From Dictyobacter arantiisoli (GTDB lineage Bacteria > Chloroflexota > Ktedonobacteria > Ktedonobacterales > Ktedonobacteraceae), in the NCBI RefSeq assembly GCF_008326305.1, contig NZ_BIXY01000047.1, positions 1 to 54,626 of the forward strand: a DNA stretch of 54,626 nt, in the 5' to 3' direction. A model generated the notes under the pieces. That model was not told the DNA's origin, did no database searches, and saw only the letters and a program-made list of their open reading frames with translations. Every line of letters begins with the position of its first letter. Within the stretch, counting starts at the first letter, position 1. Of the stretch, positions 53,701-54,626 are shown one piece after another. Made by a program: the position numbers and the translations under genes.

Positions 53701-53995
53701 GCTCTAAGCGAGCTAACGTCACCTGGTTCGCTAGCCCTAGATAGCGCTTCCGGGTGCGTTTCCCCTGCTTATGATAGGCGTACCAGTAGCCGCTTCCACG
53801 AGACCGAGCTTCTTTGAGGACTGAGAGCCGTCCAGCCTGCCCTGCAAAAGCAAAGGATGTATGTGTCTCCAACCAGCGAACGAACGCGGGGTCGTCTCCT
53901 GGGTGAAAGTATTGCCCAGGTTTTCCCTGGGTGTAGAGTTCATAGTGCTGGGGTTCGTCTGACCAGACGAGCGTGTACTGTGATGGTTTGGGCAT
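50753..53995 (-). CDS. MalT-type LuxR-family transcriptional regulator (1080 aa)
   Basis: This is a large signal-integrating regulator. Residues 1-110 are an extension of unknown fold, with MPKPSQYTLVWSDEPQHYEL and a basic YHKQGKRTRKRYLGLANQVT segment. A STAND-type ATPase follows, with Walker A VSASAGSGKTTLLSAW near 165-180 and Walker B DIILVLDDYHVI. A long helical repeat region comes next, ending in a LuxR helix-turn-helix (LTRREQEILCLLAEGASNQQ, LSTVKKHVSSLLAKLGAESR). MalT-like proteins bind ATP and a ligand to oligomerise on DNA. The ATG at 53995 follows CACAGGAAGGATACT and is preferred to open frame further upstream. Palindromic repeats 140-195 bp upstream may be its control sites. Confidence 0.9.
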   Translation of the reverse strand: MPKPSQYTLVWSDEPQHYELYTQGKPGQYFHPGDDPAFVRWLETHTSFAFAGQAGRLSVLKEARSRGSGYWYAYHKQGKRTRKRYLGLANQVTLARLEQEAKALVSDLEPPAPLAAEPVAPSLDLRGLFLSSKLSAPRLPGSLVERSRLLTDLDAVGSYPLTLVSASAGSGKTTLLSAWAASKKAQESSGRIRGAEQEVAWLSLEELDDDPIRFWDLVIAALRRCRPALGETALVLLHSPQSLPLSTILIALLREFERNTQDIILVLDDYHVIADQAIADSLLFLLDHAPATLHLVLLSRTDPDLPLSRFRVRGQLLEIRDQDLRFSKPEATHFLCEAMGLPLSEDDVATLSQRTEGWIAGLHLAALSLRKRPDHAAFVKDFAGTHRYLLDYVQQDILAPLPESLQNFLLQTAIVPRMNAALCQALTEAPGEPESQERLQGLEQANLFLVPLDEQRRWYRYHDLFREALLARLHASHPQLVPLLHLRAARFYEARSEWREAITHALAASDHVYAASLMEQAAGSLWSRGEAKTLHSWIFSLPDAVLREHLFLALGAAFRFFDAVNLSSQAIYAGMVAQVERTFTRLEALLPSLDTRLRSEQQHRLLSVSEAVWIEQRLFQLRALIELRGILRQNDAGRLRDLIRELDALPPDEDTHCNIIPLYLTFWLTTMYQEYGVPLLPRLSAAKQQLLEERDLLMATRVLSWSAQIRSTYAIQLHQAQQECLEALALAEQIGAHTPWEGYLYYCLFVISYAWNRLEEAPGWLQRLRRLAQDWQHMQLLAVTEIFSAQLGLARGDLVEVENSLHRLEILLEQGGLAYHAPWITVLRVKLWLAQGNLTEAAAWAAQTTFSPAAWNPLRRWELLMLVRVLVTRQQYEQAVEMLARFNQHFDQEGTVDTVIEYLALQLVALHHVGKRVQAAHLAARLFALTEPEGHLRVYLDEGRPMRQALEALLAAQPGEDEPASAAVASFHPYILRLLAAYAQEEGRKSAPHFPLVQPPQAVPVPERAASPSPTLVEPLTRREQEILCLLAEGASNQQIANTLIIQLSTVKKHVSSLLAKLGAESRTQAIALARAAALL

Positions 53996-54133
53996 AGTAT
54001 CCTTCCTGTGGGGTGTTGTTGGGAACCATCTCGTTGATACCCAACAGCAGGCAGTATACCACAGAACCAGGGAAGCGAGCAAAGAGGCGGCGGGAGGCCC
54101 GCGCATCCCCAAACAGAGAAACACAGACTGTTG

Positions 54134-54190
54134 CGGAAATACTTCCGACAGTATCGGAAACACTTCCGCAAGATAGCAGAGCTACTTCCG
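54134..54190. promoter_or_regulatory. Palindromic iterons CGGAANNNNTTCCG upstream of the LuxR gene
   Basis: CGGAAATACTTCCG (54134-54147) and CGGAAACACTTCCG (54155-54168) are perfect dyads 21 bases apart. A third half-site, TTCCG, ends at 54190, 22 bases on. A two-helical-turn period is typical for co-operative binding of a dimeric regulator. They lie 140-195 bp upstream of the minus-strand regulator start. Confidence 0.5.
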
Positions 54191-54198
54191 ATATCTCA

Positions 54199-54504
54199 AA
54201 TGGGACTCCCAAGGCTCACCAGGCGGGCTCTACGTTGGAATGATATTGATCTCAAAACAAAGACATTGAAAGTTCATCGTTCTGTTGCATACATCAAAAT
54301 AGATGGCAAAACACTTTTCACGAATCAGAACCGAAAACAGCCACGAGTCGTCGTACAGTTACCCTTCCTTCATTCGTAGTTGATGCACTTAAAGAACATA
54401 GAATCAAACAAAAAGAGTTGCGTCTGAAAGCAGGTGAGAAATGGCAAGAGAATAACCTTGTGTTTTGTATACTCCGTGGTAATTTCTATGGGATTTCATG
54501 CTTA
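54199..54504 (+). pseudogene. Tyrosine recombinase (integrase) fragment with frameshift
   Basis: One frame gives LRWNDIDLKTKTLKVHRSVA, and the next frame continues with ESEPKTATSRRTVTLPSFV and KAGEKWQENNLVFC. These match in order the integrase remnant at the left end of the window (LHWDDIDF, ETDPKTATSKR, KAGKAWEQNHLVFC). The shift lies near 54316-54322. The fragment is then cut at 54504 by another element, so the HxxR-H-Y part of the catalytic domain is missing. It cannot be functional. Confidence 0.75.
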
Positions 54505-54626
54505 GGCATGGTTCAAAGTGAGCGTGAACCAATGTGACAATTGACGAACAAATTGACAAAAAGAATCCCTGAGAGTTAAGGTGAAATTGACAAAAACAAC
54601 ACCGTTCTCAGGGAGGAAACATGATC
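54505..54626 (+). mobile_element. Left end of an insertion sequence related to the hsdS MITE (partial)
   Basis: The element begins GGCATGGTTCA, the same terminal repeat as the MITE at 18679, preceded by TTA (the MITE has TAA). It shares about 45 further bases with it, including CAATGTGACAA. It interrupts the integrase frame. At 54621 an ATG follows CAGGGAGGAAAC, a strong ribosome binding site, so the transposase gene very probably starts here and continues beyond the window. Confidence 0.65.

Noticed and set aside
1-54626. CRISPR arrays, rRNA and tRNA genes
   Set aside because: No regularly spaced repeat-spacer pattern, no rRNA wording and no cloverleaf was found on reading. A covariance search was not possible here.

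Overview
The window looks like chromosomal accessory DNA from a Ktedonobacteria-type member of the Chloroflexota. This is inferred from protein style, not from a marker gene: a very large MalT-type LuxR regulator with an unusual N-terminal extension, a GH15 glucoamylase-like enzyme, a SigG-type ECF sigma factor with a C-terminal SnoaL-like region, moderate GC content and GC-rich palindromic intergenic repeats. I see no rRNA, tRNA or CRISPR array. Both window ends lie in broken tyrosine-recombinase genes. The left one is cut by an IS3-family element, and the right one by a frameshift and a second element. The segment therefore reads as a plastic genomic island.

Layout. (1) 1-2440: IS3 end, integrase remnant, a primary-like sigma-70 factor with a terminator. 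(2) 2666-4516: GH15 glycosidase on the minus strand. (3) 4953-12665: a tightly coupled operon of a 57-aa ORF, a ChlI/MoxR-like AAA+ ATPase, a ChlD-like vWA protein, a CHAT-domain predicted protease, and a 1003-aa fusion of a beta-rich N-terminus, an HsdR-like half whose nuclease and helicase motifs are all degraded, and a complete HsdM methyltransferase. (4) 13070-19913: a type I restriction-modification-like locus with an HsdR (intact motor, degraded nuclease motif, degenerate metallopeptidase-like N-terminus), an HsdM related to the fused copy, an hsdS split by a 152-bp MITE, and a small ORF. (5) 19999-27059: a two-gene operon of a DnaQ exonuclease-DinG-RecQ triple fusion (1842 aa) and a protein of unknown function. 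(6) 27435-27980: a Tat-signal secreted protein.

(7) 28583-39123: four coupled genes for a split, probably iterative polyketide or fatty-acid synthase: AT-ACP-ACP, ER(FabL-like)-KS, KS0-KR-DH and KR-DH0. (8) 39160-39600: a mosaic of GC-rich inverted repeats, followed by a small ABM-like/zinc-ribbon protein. (9) 40051-41839: a PP2C phosphatase and a small conserved-looking protein, minus strand. (10) 42750-47340: ECF sigma factor, divergent LysR and cyclase pair, IS5-type transposase remnant, SDR and a truncated alpha/beta hydrolase. (11) 47984-50530: small minus-strand genes of stress or metabolic type (VOC, DoxX, YCII, AhpD-like, unknown). (12) 50753-53995: the MalT-type LuxR regulator, with palindromic repeats upstream.

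The most interesting part is regions 3 to 5, a defence island. A CHAT protease with a two-subunit ChlI/ChlD-type ATPase is operonic with a methyltransferase fused to a dead restriction motor. This suggests a conflict system in which a type I R-M scaffold has become a DNA sensor or signalling platform and the protease is the effector. That interpretation is inference. The gene order, fusions and missing motifs are read directly from the sequence.
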